Source of the DNA: CALJFL01 sp964590005
GTDB lineage: Bacteria > Pseudomonadota > Gammaproteobacteria > Pseudomonadales > Halieaceae
Length of the DNA: 5,826 bases
Reading direction: 5' to 3'
Assembly (NCBI GenBank): GCA_964590005.1
Contig: CAZPVJ010000037.1
Span: forward strand, 1-5,826
In this document: positions 5,739-5,826 of the stretch, in pieces
Layout of the letters: every line of letters starts with the position of its first letter
How positions within the stretch are numbered: the first letter of the stretch is position 1
Position numbers and translations under genes: made by a program
Notes under the pieces: generated by a model
What the model was told of the DNA's origin: nothing
What the model saw: the letters and a program-made list of their open reading frames with translations, nothing else
Databases searched by the model: none

Positions 5739-5826
5739 TTAGAAATCCAGTTCTTCGATGGTTCGGTTGTGATTCGTGTAAATACAGATATCCGCTGCGA
5801 TGGACAGGCCCCGCTCGACGATCTCG
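5739..5826 (-). CDS. hslV: ATP-dependent protease peptidase subunit HslV (ClpQ), 3' end only
   Basis: Translating the minus strand back from the TAA at 5739-5741 gives 28 C-terminal residues, including LSIAADICIYTNHNRTIEEL and ending DF. This matches the end of E. coli HslV (GDICIYTNHFHTIEEL). HslV is the threonine peptidase dodecamer degraded substrates enter after HslU unfolds them; the catalytic N-terminal Thr lies outside the window. The stop codon abuts the hslU ATG (TAAATG), the usual hslVU operon order, and makes translational coupling very likely. Confidence 0.95.
   Translation of the reverse strand, partial: EIVERGLSIAADICIYTNHNRTIEELDF

Overview
The window is a compact run of housekeeping genes from a gammaproteobacterium, all encoded on the minus strand. 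Reading in the direction of transcription (high to low coordinates) the order is hslV (3' end only), hslU, a DUF971 gene, ubiE, ubiJ, ubiB, hisI, hisE and tatA (5' end only). The proteins closely resemble the E. coli and Pseudomonas versions. Separate hisI and hisE genes between ubiB and tatA match the Pseudomonas-type arrangement; enterics have a fused hisIE elsewhere. The moderately GC-rich composition and the gene order suggest a non-enteric lineage of the Pseudomonadales/Cellvibrionales kind. Species cannot be named from this sequence.

Layout: positions 5826-4013 hold hslV-hslU-DUF971, packed with 0 and 10 nt gaps. HslUV is an ATP-dependent protease; the DUF971 protein is a small conserved protein of unresolved function. 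A 70 nt gap (3943-4012) carries the best promoter candidate in the window and a small hairpin at the ubiE start codon. Positions 3942-890 hold ubiE-ubiJ-ubiB, with gaps of 1 and 7 nt: a C-methyltransferase, an SCP2-type lipid-binding accessory factor and an atypical kinase, all for ubiquinone synthesis. After a 52 nt gap (838-889) come hisI and hisE, overlapping by 4 nt and encoding steps 3 and 2 of histidine synthesis. TatA, a pore-forming subunit of the twin-arginine translocase, follows 12 nt after the hisE stop.

Every gap is shorter than 75 nt, so the window has essentially no unexplained non-coding DNA. I see no rRNA, tRNA, CRISPR array, insertion sequence, attachment site, prophage or defence gene. 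I found no evidence of a previously undescribed system. The points worth a second look are small: an eight-base homopolymer in ubiJ, an altered metal-binding-loop residue in UbiB, a hairpin over the ubiE ribosome binding site, a 12 nt duplicated gene end, and the unexplained DUF971 gene.
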